Shown: piece after piece, positions 24,721 to 33,262 of the stretch | Layout of the letters: each line of letters begins with the position of its first letter | Position numbering within the stretch: position 1 is the first letter of the stretch | Assembly (NCBI GenBank): GCA_965278945.1 | Contig: OZ257128.1 | Span: 3,410,001-3,474,000 of the forward strand | DNA from: UBA10649 sp965278945 | Lineage (GTDB): Bacteria; Actinomycetota; Actinomycetes; S36-B12 | Direction of reading: 5' to 3' | DNA length: 64,000 bases | The notes under the pieces: model-generated | Databases searched by the model: none | What the model saw: only the letters and a program-made list of their open reading frames with translations | Told to the model about the DNA's origin: nothing | Position numbers and translations under genes: made by a program

Positions 24721-25128
24721 GTGAGCAGCGTTGACGCCGGACAGCTAACCCGTGCTGAGTGCGAGATCCTCCTGGCCTCTCGGCACGTCGGTCGCGTCAT
24801 TCACACGACGTCGGCGCTGCCCACCGCGGTTCCGGTCATGTACGCGGTGATCGACGGGAGCGTCATCTTCCGCGAGTTTCCCGGACTCGATCTGCGAAGC
24901 GGCACGGGCATGGTGATCGCCTTCGAGGTGGACACATTCGAGGATCGCTTTGAGGAGGGCTGGTGCGTCGTGGCAACCGGGCTTGCAGTCGAGGTCACCG
25001 ATCGTGCGGAGATCCAGATGCTCGACGGCCTGGGAATCGCGTCATGGGCGCCCGACCAGCGCAGCGCCTACGTGCGGCTCACCGTCGGTCCGTTGAGCGG
25101 AACCGCTCTCCAGCAGAGAGCCGGCTAG
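24721..25128 (+). CDS. Pyridoxamine 5'-phosphate oxidase-like flavin protein
   Basis: 135 residues from GTG 24721. A split-barrel flavin-binding protein: LTRAECEILLASRHVGRVIH, LPTAVPVMYAVIDGSVIFRE and GTGMVIAFEVDTFE, ending with a VCVVATG-like strand. Such proteins bind FMN or F420 and are frequent members of the DosR regulon. A degenerate DosR-like site (GGACCTTCGACTC, about 24673-24685) lies upstream. The stop shares CTAG with the convergent regulator gene. Confidence 0.75.
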   Translation: MSSVDAGQLTRAECEILLASRHVGRVIHTTSALPTAVPVMYAVIDGSVIFREFPGLDLRSGTGMVIAFEVDTFEDRFEEGWCVVATGLAVEVTDRAEIQMLDGLGIASWAPDQRSAYVRLTVGPLSGTALQQRAG

Positions 25129-25796
25129 TCGCCGTCTCGACGAATCTCGGTGGCGAGCACCGCGACCTGAGTTCGGCGTTCCATGCCGAGCTTGGCGAGG
25201 AGTCCCGAGACGTAGTTCTTCACGGTCTTCTCGGCGAGGAACAGCCGCTCGCCGATCTGCTTGTTGGTGAGTCCCTCTCCGATCAGCGTGAGGATCTCCT
25301 TCTCGCGCTCGGTGAGATGACTGAGCGGGTCGCGGGTGGCGGCCTTCTGCCTCATGCGTTCGAGCACCGAGGCCGTCGTCGCCGGATCCAGTAGGGAGCC
25401 GCCGGCCGCGACCGTCCGGACCGCGCTGACGAGGTCATTTCCCCTGATCTGCTTCAGGACATATCCCGAGGCGCCGGCCAGGATCGCATCGAAGATCGCG
25501 TCGTCGTCCGCGAACGAGGTGAGCATCAGGCAGTGCAGTTGGGGCATCTGCGAGCGGAGCTCTCGGCACACGCTGACGCCGTCGCCGTCTGGAAGCCGAA
25601 CATCCAGGACTGCAACATCGGGCTTCAGCGCGGGAACGCGACGCTGCGCCTGCTGTGCCGTGGAAGCATCGCCGACCACCACGATGTCGGGCTCTGCCTC
25701 AAGCAGGTCCTGGACGCCACGACGAACTATCTCGTGGTCGTCGAGGAGGAAGACGCGAATGGGCGGCGTGCCCACCGGGCTCCCTGAAGCGGCCAC
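25125..25796 (-). CDS. DosR/DevR-like NarL-family response regulator
   Basis: About 223 residues from GTG 25796, preceded by GGAAGG; ATG 25811 is an alternative. The receiver domain has LLDDHEIVRRGVQDLL, phospho-acceptor Asp65 in VAVLDVRLPDGDG and a Lys in YVLKQIRG. The LuxR-type HTH GLTNKQIGERLFLAEKTVKN is nearly identical to that of mycobacterial DosR, and VSGLLAKLGMERRTQVAV follows. It is expected to activate dormancy or hypoxia genes. It sits directly downstream of a universal stress protein gene, the same order as Rv3134c-devR in Mycobacterium tuberculosis. Confidence 0.9.
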   Translation of the reverse strand: MAASGSPVGTPPIRVFLLDDHEIVRRGVQDLLEAEPDIVVVGDASTAQQAQRRVPALKPDVAVLDVRLPDGDGVSVCRELRSQMPQLHCLMLTSFADDDAIFDAILAGASGYVLKQIRGNDLVSAVRTVAAGGSLLDPATTASVLERMRQKAATRDPLSHLTEREKEILTLIGEGLTNKQIGERLFLAEKTVKNYVSGLLAKLGMERRTQVAVLATEIRRDGD

Positions 25797-25847
25797 GCTG
25801 TCACCTTCCATGCCGTGAACGGTACTCGTTCGTCGCTCGTGGAGCTG

Positions 25848-26681
25848 TCATCGAATGACGGCGACTGATGACGGGGACTGATGAGCGACCGCAGCGCTCA
25901 CGGATCCGAGCAGGATGCCCGCGAAGTATCCGCGCCCCCGAGACCCGACCACGAGGAGCTCGGCCCTGTCCGCCCAGTCGAGCAACGCGTTGACGGGTGA
26001 GTCGCACACCGCGACGGTGACGACGCTCACGTGCGGGTACGCCCCGTGCAGCGGCTCGAGCTTCTCGGCGAGGGCGCGCTGTGCGGCATCGATCGTGATG
26101 ATCTCCGCGTTGTCGGTCAACTCGTGCGCGGACCAGGCCTGCACTGCGACGAGTTCACGTCCATTTCGTGATGCGTAGTCGAAGGCGTACGCGAGGGCAC
26201 CGAACGATGACTCGCCATGATCGACGCCGACGACGACCGGGCCGACGAACGGCTGTTCCTCATCCTGCTGGCGCTCGCGAACGATCACGACCGGGCACGG
26301 CGCGTTCGACAGGACGTGCGTCGTCACGGAGCCGAACGTCATGCGATCCAGAAGTGTGCGGTGATGTCCGCCGATCACTATGAGCGAGGCATCGTCGCAC
26401 TCGGCCAGCAACGTGAGCGCGGATGGCCCGCTCGGCGTTCGCAGGTCGCATTGCACAGACGGAGCCGCGGCGACGGCCACCGTGACCGCCTTGTTGACCG
26501 TGTCGCGATCCGGGTCCGGAGTAGTGATGATCGGATCGGTGGGGTAGACCGGCAGGTGCCAGACGTGCACGATGCGCAGCGGAGAATCCTGCCTGCGGGC
26601 CTCTCGAGCCGCCCACGCGACCGCGCCGAACGACTCCGGTGATCCGTCGACGCCGACGACAACGACATTTCGCGTTTTCAT
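25848..26681 (-). CDS. Universal stress protein with two USP domains
   Basis: 277 residues made of two tandem USP domains (about 5-135 and 145-277). Each opens with a VVVGVD strand (VVVVGVDGSPESFGAVAWAA and VVVGVDHGESSFGALAYAFD), and each ends with a nucleotide-binding loop of G-x2-G-x9-G type (GGHHRTLLDRMTFGSVTTHV; GSRGRGYFAGILLGSVSAAV). Probably binds ATP. A GGGAGGAA site precedes ATG 26681, and a DosR-like box lies 60-80 bp upstream, so it is probably expressed with the regulator gene that follows. Confidence 0.9.
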   Translation of the reverse strand: MKTRNVVVVGVDGSPESFGAVAWAAREARRQDSPLRIVHVWHLPVYPTDPIITTPDPDRDTVNKAVTVAVAAAPSVQCDLRTPSGPSALTLLAECDDASLIVIGGHHRTLLDRMTFGSVTTHVLSNAPCPVVIVRERQQDEEQPFVGPVVVGVDHGESSFGALAYAFDYASRNGRELVAVQAWSAHELTDNAEIITIDAAQRALAEKLEPLHGAYPHVSVVTVAVCDSPVNALLDWADRAELLVVGSRGRGYFAGILLGSVSAAVAHQSPSSVAVIR

Positions 26682-26742
26682 GGTTCCTCCCGAGAGCCGC
26701 TAAGGCTCCACTTCGACGGTACGTCGCTGCGGATGCCTGGCA

Positions 26743-26762
26743 CATGGGGCTTTCGTCCCGGA
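26743..26762. promoter_or_regulatory. Putative DosR-binding box
   Basis: The bases GGGGCTTTCGTCCCG (26746-26760) fit the core of the DosR consensus TTSGGGACTWWAGTCCCSAA, with most mismatches in the outer bases. The site lies between the divergent universal stress protein gene (26681) and the small gene at 26828, so it could serve both. Confidence 0.6.
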
Positions 26763-26827
26763 CTTGCGAGTCATTCGGCACTTCACGCCGATCTGGCAGG
26801 CGATCACCGTTGTTAGGGAGGTGCGTG

Positions 26828-27058
26828 ATGACCATGACCTTTGCTGCACCGCGATCAGTTGCCCCGCTCGACGCGAGGACCGTGCTCCTCGCTTGTGACT
26901 GGGCGAAATCCCTGGACACGATTACCGGCTGGGCCGCGTACGTGGACGAGGAGTTCGGCCTGACCGATGAGGAACGTGCCTTGTGGAGGGCTCTGCAGAC
27001 CGTCCGAGATGCCCTCGGCGACATGTCGACTTCGCATTACGATCAGGGGACATCCTGA
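26828..27058 (+). CDS. Small hypothetical protein
   Basis: 76 residues from ATG 26828 with AGGGAGG upstream. Contains RTVLLACDWAKSLDTITGWA and EEFGLTDEERALWRALQTVR; soluble and acidic. No family recognised. It lies 60 bp past the DosR-like box and heads a run with the UBP-type zinc finger and MOSC genes, so it may belong to the DosR regulon. Confidence 0.55.
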   Translation: MTMTFAAPRSVAPLDARTVLLACDWAKSLDTITGWAAYVDEEFGLTDEERALWRALQTVRDALGDMSTSHYDQGTS

Positions 27059-27067
27059 GGAGTCGAC

Positions 27068-27415
27068 ATGGTTGCCGTGCAGGGCATTGACCCATCCGCC
27101 GTTCCGAGCGGGTCGGGATGCGTGGAGTGCGAGGCCACGCAGGGCTGGTGGTTTCACCTGCGTCGATGCGCGCTGTGCGGTCACATCGGATGCTGCGACT
27201 CGTCGCCATCGCAGCACGCGAGCGGCCACTTTGCTGAAACGACGCATCCGATCATCCGCAGCTTCGAGCCGGGCGAGGACTGGTTCTGGGACTTCACGAC
27301 TCAGGACTACTACGACGGCCCTGATCTCGTCGACCCGCAGAGCCACCCCCTCGACCAGCCGACTCCCGGCCCGGCCGGACGAGTCCCCGCGAACTGGGAG
27401 CAAGAACTGCGATGA
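27068..27415 (+). CDS. UBP-type zinc-finger protein
   Basis: 115 residues with a Zf-UBP domain: CVECEATQGWWFHLRRCALC, then GHIGCCDSSPSQHASGHF and HPIIRSFEPGEDWFWDF. The Cys/His spacing would hold three zinc ions. In eukaryotes the domain binds the ubiquitin C-terminus; in actinobacteria it is a small stand-alone protein of unknown role, often near redox or stress genes. Its stop overlaps the next start as ATGA. Confidence 0.85.
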   Translation: MVAVQGIDPSAVPSGSGCVECEATQGWWFHLRRCALCGHIGCCDSSPSQHASGHFAETTHPIIRSFEPGEDWFWDFTTQDYYDGPDLVDPQSHPLDQPTPGPAGRVPANWEQELR

Positions 27416-28194
27416 ACCAGCCGGCGTCGATGCGTGTCGCAGTGTTGTCCGTGACTCCGGTGAAGAGCCTCGGTGTGCACCACCCCGAGCACGTCGATCT
27501 CGTCGCCGGGGGAGTGGACGGCGATCGCGCGTTCTTCCTGATTGATGACGCCGGGAAGATGGTCAACTGCACGGCCGTGGGCGACCTCCTTCGGTACCGC
27601 GCCGAGTTCGACGCGAACGCGGGAGTTCTGGAAGTCCACGGACCGGATGGGCTGCTTCGCTCTGCCGGCCTGGAGGATGGCGAGGCCGTCGTCACTGACT
27701 TCTATGGACTTCGATCAGTGTCCGGCCGCGTGATGCTCGGCTGGGATCAGTTCTTCTCCGAGATCGCAGGCTTCCCTCTGCGTCTCGTTAGAGGAGACAC
27801 CGGCGGGTTCGACGTCGCAGGCGTCACGGTAATCGGATCGCCCTCAGTCCGTGATCTCGCCGAGCGCAGTGCCGCCGATCCCGTTGATTCTCGCCGCTTC
27901 CGGATGAATATCGAGATTGCGGGAGGACAGTCGCTGGCGGAGGACACCTGGGAGGGGCGCGAGGTTCAGGTGGGCGCGGCGCTCGTGCGGATCGGTGGCC
28001 CGGTTAAGCGCTGCGCTGCGACAACCCGCGATCCCGACACGGGCGTCATCGACCTCAAGACCTTGGAGATGATCGGCACGCTCAAGGGCCGCCAGGAGAC
28101 CCCGCAGTGGGGCGCCGGGTTCTATCTCGGCGTCTACGCGGACGTCGTGGTTCCGGGTCGAGTCAGCCTCGGCGACGAGGTCTTTGTTCTTTGA
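27412..28194 (+). CDS. MOSC-domain protein with N-terminal beta barrel
   Basis: 260 residues. The N-terminal MOSC_N barrel begins VAVLSVTPVKSLGVHHPEHV. The C-terminal MOSC domain has SVRDLAERSAADPVDSRRFR, MNIEI and the cysteine in GGPVKRCAATTRDPDTG, the residue that binds sulphur carried on molybdenum cofactor in MOSC proteins such as mARC and YcbX. It could reduce N-hydroxylated compounds or take part in cofactor sulphuration. ATG 27412 overlaps the zinc-finger gene. Confidence 0.85.
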   Translation: MNQPASMRVAVLSVTPVKSLGVHHPEHVDLVAGGVDGDRAFFLIDDAGKMVNCTAVGDLLRYRAEFDANAGVLEVHGPDGLLRSAGLEDGEAVVTDFYGLRSVSGRVMLGWDQFFSEIAGFPLRLVRGDTGGFDVAGVTVIGSPSVRDLAERSAADPVDSRRFRMNIEIAGGQSLAEDTWEGREVQVGAALVRIGGPVKRCAATTRDPDTGVIDLKTLEMIGTLKGRQETPQWGAGFYLGVYADVVVPGRVSLGDEVFVL

Positions 28195-28219
28195 CTCAGT
28201 CCAAGATTGGACATAGTCT
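28191..28219 (+). promoter_or_regulatory. furA promoter with FurA operator
   Basis: -35 TTGACT (28191-28196), 17-bp spacer, -10 TAGTCT (28214-28219), then six bases to GTG 28226, giving a leaderless mRNA. Inside lies the extended dyad GACT-N2-GTCCAA-GA-TTGGAC-N2-AGTC (28193-28218). FurA autorepression through a similar AT-containing dyad over the furA promoter is established in mycobacteria and Streptomyces. The -35 box overlaps the MOSC stop codon. Confidence 0.7.
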
Positions 28220-28225
28220 GCGCTC

Positions 28226-28660
28226 GTGATTGCCAACGCGGTCGACCTCTTGCGCCAGCACGGCGTCCAGGTCACGCCTCAGCGCCTCGCGGTCCTGCGG
28301 GCCGTGTCGGGCCAGCCGCACATCACCGCCGACGTCGTTGCCGAGATCGTGCGAGCGGAGATCGGCTCGATATCGCGCCAGTCCGTCTATGACGCGCTGG
28401 CCATGCTCGATGAGGTCGGACTCGTGCGCCGCATTCAGCCGATCGGATCGGCCGCTCTCTACGAGGATCGCGTCAACGACAACCACCACCACCTGATCTG
28501 CCGCGACTGCGGACGCGTCGTCGACGTCGACTGCGCGGTGGGCTCCGCACCGTGCCTGACACCTGCGGATGACAACGGCTTTGAGATCGACGAGGCTGAG
28601 GTTGCCTATTGGGGCCGCTGCCCGGAATGCATGACCAACGACACAGAAATCGACAGATAA
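28226..28660 (+). CDS. furA: FurA, Fur-family peroxide-sensing repressor
   Basis: 144 residues from GTG 28226. The winged helix includes HGVQVTPQRLAVLRAVSGQP and ISRQSVYDALAMLDEVGLVR. The metal/dimer domain has NDNHHHLICRDCGRVVDVDC and a C-terminal CPEC pair for structural zinc. In mycobacteria FurA represses itself and katG and is released by oxidation; the order furA-katG with 21 bp between them is the same here. Confidence 0.9.
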   Translation: MIANAVDLLRQHGVQVTPQRLAVLRAVSGQPHITADVVAEIVRAEIGSISRQSVYDALAMLDEVGLVRRIQPIGSAALYEDRVNDNHHHLICRDCGRVVDVDCAVGSAPCLTPADDNGFEIDEAEVAYWGRCPECMTNDTEIDR

Positions 28661-28681
28661 CCGCGAGAGAGAAGGATCGAC

Positions 28682-30895
28682 GTGAGTGAGTCCGAAGGCG
28701 TGACCGAGACCGGAAGCGACAGCGAGAACCCGGCAATCCCGACGCCGACCGTCAAGGCGACCGCACCGCGGTCGAACCGCGACTGGTGGCCCAACCAGCT
28801 GAACCTGCAGGTCCTCGAGCAGCATGCGTCCGGACCGAATCCGCTCGACCCCGACTTCGACTACTCCGAGGCGTTCGCAAGTCTTGATGTCGAGGAGCTG
28901 AAGCGCGACGTCATCGCGATCATGACCGACTCCCAGGAGTGGTGGCCCGCCGACTACGGCCACTACGGCCCGTTCTTCATCCGCATGACGTGGCACGCGG
29001 CAGGCACCTATCGCATCGCCGACGGTCGCGGTGGTGGCGGAACCGGGATGCAGCGCTTCGCGCCCCTCAACAGCTGGCCGGACAACGCCAACCTCGACAA
29101 GGCTCGCCGGCTGCTGTGGCCGGTCAAGCAGAAGTACGGCCAGAAGATCTCCTGGGCCGACCTGCTGGTCTTCACTGGCAACTGCGCTCTTGAGTCCATG
29201 GGCTTCGAGACCTTCGGCTTCGGCTTCGGCCGTGCGGATGTGTGGCAGCCCGACGAGGTCTTCTGGGGTCCGGAGGACACCTGGCTCGGCGATGCGCGCT
29301 ACGAAGGCGATCGCGAGCTGCAGGGTCCGCTCGGCGCCGTGCAGATGGGCCTGATCTACGTGAACCCCGAAGGCCCGGCCGGCAACCCCGACCCGATCGC
29401 CTCGGCTCGCGATATTCGCGACACCTTCGGTCGCATGGCGATGAACGACGAGGAGACCCTCGCGCTCATCGTCGGAGGTCACACCTTCGGCAAGGCTCAC
29501 GGAGCAGTCGACCCCGAGTACATCGGCCCGGAGCCCGAGGCGGCGCCGATCGAGGCGCAGGGACTTGGCTGGCACAACAGCTACGGCAGCGGCAAGGGTG
29601 TCGACACGATCACCAGCGGCCTCGAGGGCGCGTGGACGAACGAGCCGACCAAGTGGGACAACGGCTTCCTGGAGAACCTGTTCGGCTACGAGTGGGAGCT
29701 GTCTGCCAGCCCGGCCGGCGCCAAGCAGTGGACCCCGACCGATCCGTCCGCCAAGGACAAGGTGCCCGACGCACACGACCCCAACGTGCGGCATGCGCCG
29801 ATGATGCTGACGAGCGACCTCGCCATGCGCATGGACCCGACCTACGAGCCGCTGGCGCGTGAGTTCAAGGAGAACCCCGACAAGCTTGCCGACGCATTCG
29901 GCAAGGCGTGGTTCAAGCTGCTGCACCGCGACATGGGTCCGATCTCGCGCTACCTCGGCCCGTGGGTTCCCGCCCCGCAGATCTGGCAGGACCCGATCCC
30001 CGCGGCCGACTACGACCAGATCGGCGACGCGGAGATTGCCGCGCTCAAGAGCGCGATCGCCGCGTCCGGGCTGTCCGTTCAGCAGCTGGTGTCCACCGCG
30101 TGGTCATCGGCAGCGAGCTTCCGCGGCACCGACAAGCGCGGTGGCGCCAACGGTGCGCGCGTGCGGCTGGCTCCCCAGAAGGACTGGGCCGTCAACGAGC
30201 CCGCGGCCCTCGCTACTGCGCTTCAGGCACTCGAGAAGGTGCAGCAGGACTTCAACGCCTCGCAGTCCGGCGGCGTCAAGGTCTCGCTCGCTGACGTGAT
30301 CGTTCTCGCCGGCGGCGTCGGAGTCGAGAAGGCCGCTGCGGCGGCTGGCTTCGACATCGTGGTGCCGTTCGCGCCGGGACGCACCGACGCATCGCAGGAT
30401 CAGACCGATGTCGAGTCGTTCGCGGTTCTCGAGCCGACGTCCGACGGATTCCGCAACTACCTGCGTGCGGGCGAGAAGCTCTCGCCCGAGACGCTGCTCC
30501 TCGATCGAGCGAATCTCCTCTCGCTGACGGCGCCGGAGATGACGGTCCTGGTTGGCGGCATGCGCGCGCTGGGTGCGAACGCGGGGCAGTCGACGCTCGG
30601 CATCCTCACCGAGAACCCGGGCAAGCTGACGAACGAGTTCTTCGTCAACCTGCTCGACATCAACACCGCATGGAAGGCAGCGGAGTCGGGCGAGCATGTC
30701 TACGAGGGACGGGACCGCAACACCGGTGACGTCAAGTGGACGGCCACGGCTGTCGACCTCGTGTTCGGTGCGAACTCCCAGCTCCGCGCTCTTGTCGAGG
30801 TCTATGCCTCGGACGATGCGAAGGAGAAGTTCGTGCGCGACTTCGTCGCCGCGTGGGACAAGGTCATGACTCTGGACCGGTTCGACCTAGCCTGA
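28682..30895 (+). CDS. katG: Catalase-peroxidase KatG
   Basis: 737 residues, the usual two-domain length. Distal heme pocket RMTWHAAGTYRIADGRGG (Arg, Trp, His); proximal His in IVGGHTFGKAHG; the Tyr of the Met-Tyr-Trp adduct is in LIYVNPEGPAG. The C-terminal domain (from about 430) is the degenerate duplicate without heme. It destroys H2O2 and has broad peroxidase activity (in mycobacteria it activates isoniazid). GTG 28682 follows AGAAGG and is co-transcribed with furA. Confidence 0.95.
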   Translation: MSESEGVTETGSDSENPAIPTPTVKATAPRSNRDWWPNQLNLQVLEQHASGPNPLDPDFDYSEAFASLDVEELKRDVIAIMTDSQEWWPADYGHYGPFFIRMTWHAAGTYRIADGRGGGGTGMQRFAPLNSWPDNANLDKARRLLWPVKQKYGQKISWADLLVFTGNCALESMGFETFGFGFGRADVWQPDEVFWGPEDTWLGDARYEGDRELQGPLGAVQMGLIYVNPEGPAGNPDPIASARDIRDTFGRMAMNDEETLALIVGGHTFGKAHGAVDPEYIGPEPEAAPIEAQGLGWHNSYGSGKGVDTITSGLEGAWTNEPTKWDNGFLENLFGYEWELSASPAGAKQWTPTDPSAKDKVPDAHDPNVRHAPMMLTSDLAMRMDPTYEPLAREFKENPDKLADAFGKAWFKLLHRDMGPISRYLGPWVPAPQIWQDPIPAADYDQIGDAEIAALKSAIAASGLSVQQLVSTAWSSAASFRGTDKRGGANGARVRLAPQKDWAVNEPAALATALQALEKVQQDFNASQSGGVKVSLADVIVLAGGVGVEKAAAAAGFDIVVPFAPGRTDASQDQTDVESFAVLEPTSDGFRNYLRAGEKLSPETLLLDRANLLSLTAPEMTVLVGGMRALGANAGQSTLGILTENPGKLTNEFFVNLLDINTAWKAAESGEHVYEGRDRNTGDVKWTATAVDLVFGANSQLRALVEVYASDDAKEKFVRDFVAAWDKVMTLDRFDLA

Positions 30896-30896
30896 C

Positions 30897-33083
30897 CTAA
30901 CGCTCAACAACGATGCTCGAGTCGGCGCTGGATGCCGACTCGAGCATCGTTGCGTTTGCCCGTGTCCCGCCATCCATGTCGACGACCGGGAGCAGTCGGT
31001 CGAGCCATGCGGGCAACCACCAGTTGGCCTTCCCCATCAGCTTCATTGTCGCGGGAACGAGAATCATGCGGACAATGGTTGCGTCGATGAAGATCGCGGT
31101 CGCTAGACCGAGGCCCATCATCTTGGTTGCTGGATCTTCCCCAAGGACGAAACCGAGGAAAACGCAGATCATGATGAGCGCTGCTGACGTGATGACGCGC
31201 GCTGAGCTGGCAATGCCGCGAATCACCGAGGCATCGCTGTCTCCCGACCGCACGTACTCCTCGCGCACTCTCGAGAGCAGGAACACCTCGTAGTCCATCG
31301 AGAGCCCGAAGAGCACCGCGAACATGAACATGGGAATGAACGGGATGATCGGGACCGTCGACTGCAGATCGATGATGTCCATGCCCCAACCCCACTGGAA
31401 CACCATGACGAGGACTCCGTATGCGGCACCAAGGCTGAGAAGCGTCATGAGTGCGGCCTTGATGGGTACGAGGATCGATCGAAACACGATCGTGAGCAGT
31501 ACCAAGGACATCAGGATCACGGCTGCGATGAAGAGCGGAAGCCGATCGCGTACCTTGCCGCCGATATCAGCCCAGCTTGCGGTCTGCCCACCGATATGGG
31601 CTTGCGTTCCGGTACCGGACAGAACTCCCGGGAAGACCTCCGATCGCAGCCGCTCGATAGTCGCAAGGGTGTCGGCCTCCTGCGGCGCAGTCGTCGGAAA
31701 AGCAATCAGTGTTGCGACTCCTCCGTTGACGTTGATCACCGGTGGAGCCACTGACGCGATGCCGGGATCGGCCGCAATTGCGGTGTGCAGCGGGCCAACG
31801 GCTTCTGCACTCTGCGAGATGTCGACGGCAATGACAAGCGGCCCATTCGCACCGGGACCGAATCCCTCCGAGACCAGGTCATACGCCTGGCGTTCGGTGC
31901 GGCTTTGGGGAAGAGAGCCTTCATCGGGGAATCCGAGGCGCATGGCGAGTGCAGGCGCGCTCAGCGCGAGCAGTAGCGCTGTAGTTCCCGCGACGTAAGC
32001 CCACGGGTGGCGCGAGACGTGCTTTCCCCACTTCATCCAGCGGGGGCTGATCTCCTGATGCTCGCTGACGACGATGTTGCGACGTCCGCGTCGATTGATC
32101 CGCTGACCCGCAACACCGAGAAATGCGGGAAGGAGTGTCACAGAGGCGAGCACCATGATCAGAACGATCACGGATGTTGCGATACCTGCCGCAGTCATGA
32201 ACGGGATGCCGGCGACCGCCATGCCGAGGATCGCGATGACGACTGTGCCACCCGCGAAGATGACAGTCTGCCCGGCGGTGGCGACCGCACGGCCCGCGGC
32301 TTCCTCGACGGGCATCCCGCGGGAGAGGAACTCCCGGTGCCGAGTGACGAGGAACAGTGCGTAGTCGATGCCTACGCCGAGTGCGATCATGCTCGCCATC
32401 TGCGGTGCCCAGCTCGGGATGTCGATGATGTAGTTGATGAGGGACATTGCGCTGACGCCGACGGCGAGTCCGAAGAATGCCATGCCGATGGGCAGGCCCA
32501 TGGCGATGAGAGATCCGAACGCGACCAGCAAGATGATGATCGCGGCAAGGACTCCGATGAGTTCGCCAGTACCGGTCTGGGCATCCTCGAACGCAAAGAA
32601 CAGATTCCCGCCCATCTCAATCTGCAGAGGCGATCCCGCGCGCTCGTCGTCGACGGCCTGCTTGAGCAGCGAAAGGTCGGTGGAATCCAGCTCGTCGGAC
32701 ATCGGGTACTGGACGCGGACAAGCGCCACGGTGCCATCCGGCGAGATGAGCTGAGTCGTGTCGAGAACATTCGGAAGGCCTTCCAGCGTCGCGCGCACCT
32801 CCGCCAGTTCGGAACTGGTCTCCATTTCGTAGAAGGTCGAGGCTCCGTCCACGGGAGCCATGACGACCTGGGCGGTGAGGCCCGCAGTCGTTGAGCCGGC
32901 GGCCTGCTGCAAGTCGACCGCGGCCTGCGAGTCCAGTCCTGGCACGACGAAGGAGTCCTCCATCTGCTTGCCGAAGCCCGCTGATGCGACGATGACGACG
33001 ATGGCGACGGCAAGCCACGTGCCGATCACGATCCATGGTCGGCGGGCCGCGAAACGCCCCAGGCGGAACAAGTACGTCGTCAT
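30897..33083 (-). CDS. MmpL/RND-family membrane transporter
   Basis: 728 residues from ATG 33083 (GAGGAG upstream). Two MMPL repeats, each with a large external domain after the first helix and five more helices: first helix PWIVIGTWLAVAIVVIVASA, then the cluster ending FLVTRHREFLSRG; the second repeat ends SMDYEVFLLSRVREEYVRSG. These proton-driven pumps export lipids, siderophores or drugs. The C-terminal tail is encoded by one arm of an 18-bp hairpin that also follows katG. No obvious lipid-synthesis partner is adjacent. Confidence 0.9.
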   Translation of the reverse strand: MTTYLFRLGRFAARRPWIVIGTWLAVAIVVIVASAGFGKQMEDSFVVPGLDSQAAVDLQQAAGSTTAGLTAQVVMAPVDGASTFYEMETSSELAEVRATLEGLPNVLDTTQLISPDGTVALVRVQYPMSDELDSTDLSLLKQAVDDERAGSPLQIEMGGNLFFAFEDAQTGTGELIGVLAAIIILLVAFGSLIAMGLPIGMAFFGLAVGVSAMSLINYIIDIPSWAPQMASMIALGVGIDYALFLVTRHREFLSRGMPVEEAAGRAVATAGQTVIFAGGTVVIAILGMAVAGIPFMTAAGIATSVIVLIMVLASVTLLPAFLGVAGQRINRRGRRNIVVSEHQEISPRWMKWGKHVSRHPWAYVAGTTALLLALSAPALAMRLGFPDEGSLPQSRTERQAYDLVSEGFGPGANGPLVIAVDISQSAEAVGPLHTAIAADPGIASVAPPVINVNGGVATLIAFPTTAPQEADTLATIERLRSEVFPGVLSGTGTQAHIGGQTASWADIGGKVRDRLPLFIAAVILMSLVLLTIVFRSILVPIKAALMTLLSLGAAYGVLVMVFQWGWGMDIIDLQSTVPIIPFIPMFMFAVLFGLSMDYEVFLLSRVREEYVRSGDSDASVIRGIASSARVITSAALIMICVFLGFVLGEDPATKMMGLGLATAIFIDATIVRMILVPATMKLMGKANWWLPAWLDRLLPVVDMDGGTRANATMLESASSADSSIVVER
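30909..30951. terminator. Strong bidirectional hairpin at the katG-mmpL junction
   Basis: An 18-bp perfect inverted repeat, AACGATGCTCGAGTCGGC (30909-30926) and its complement (30934-30951), with a 7-base loop. It starts 14 bp after the katG stop and lies wholly inside the last codons of the convergent MmpL gene. Confidence 0.75.
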
Positions 33084-33262
33084 CGTCGATTCTCCTCGTT
33101 GCGCTTGCGGAGTCGACTGTCTGCCGACCGACACTCATGTTGGATGCGCGCAGCGTGACGCGGATCAGCGTCCAGGCCAGACTTCGCTGGTCCTGCCGGT
33201 TGAGGTCGATCTCGTACTTTTGGCCGAGCCCCCAGCGGGCTGAGGTCCTCTACTCTGCAACT

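Noticed and set aside
28196..29926. 576-codon open frame on the minus strand
   Set aside because: It lies antisense to furA and katG, both certain genes, and shows no protein-like motifs.
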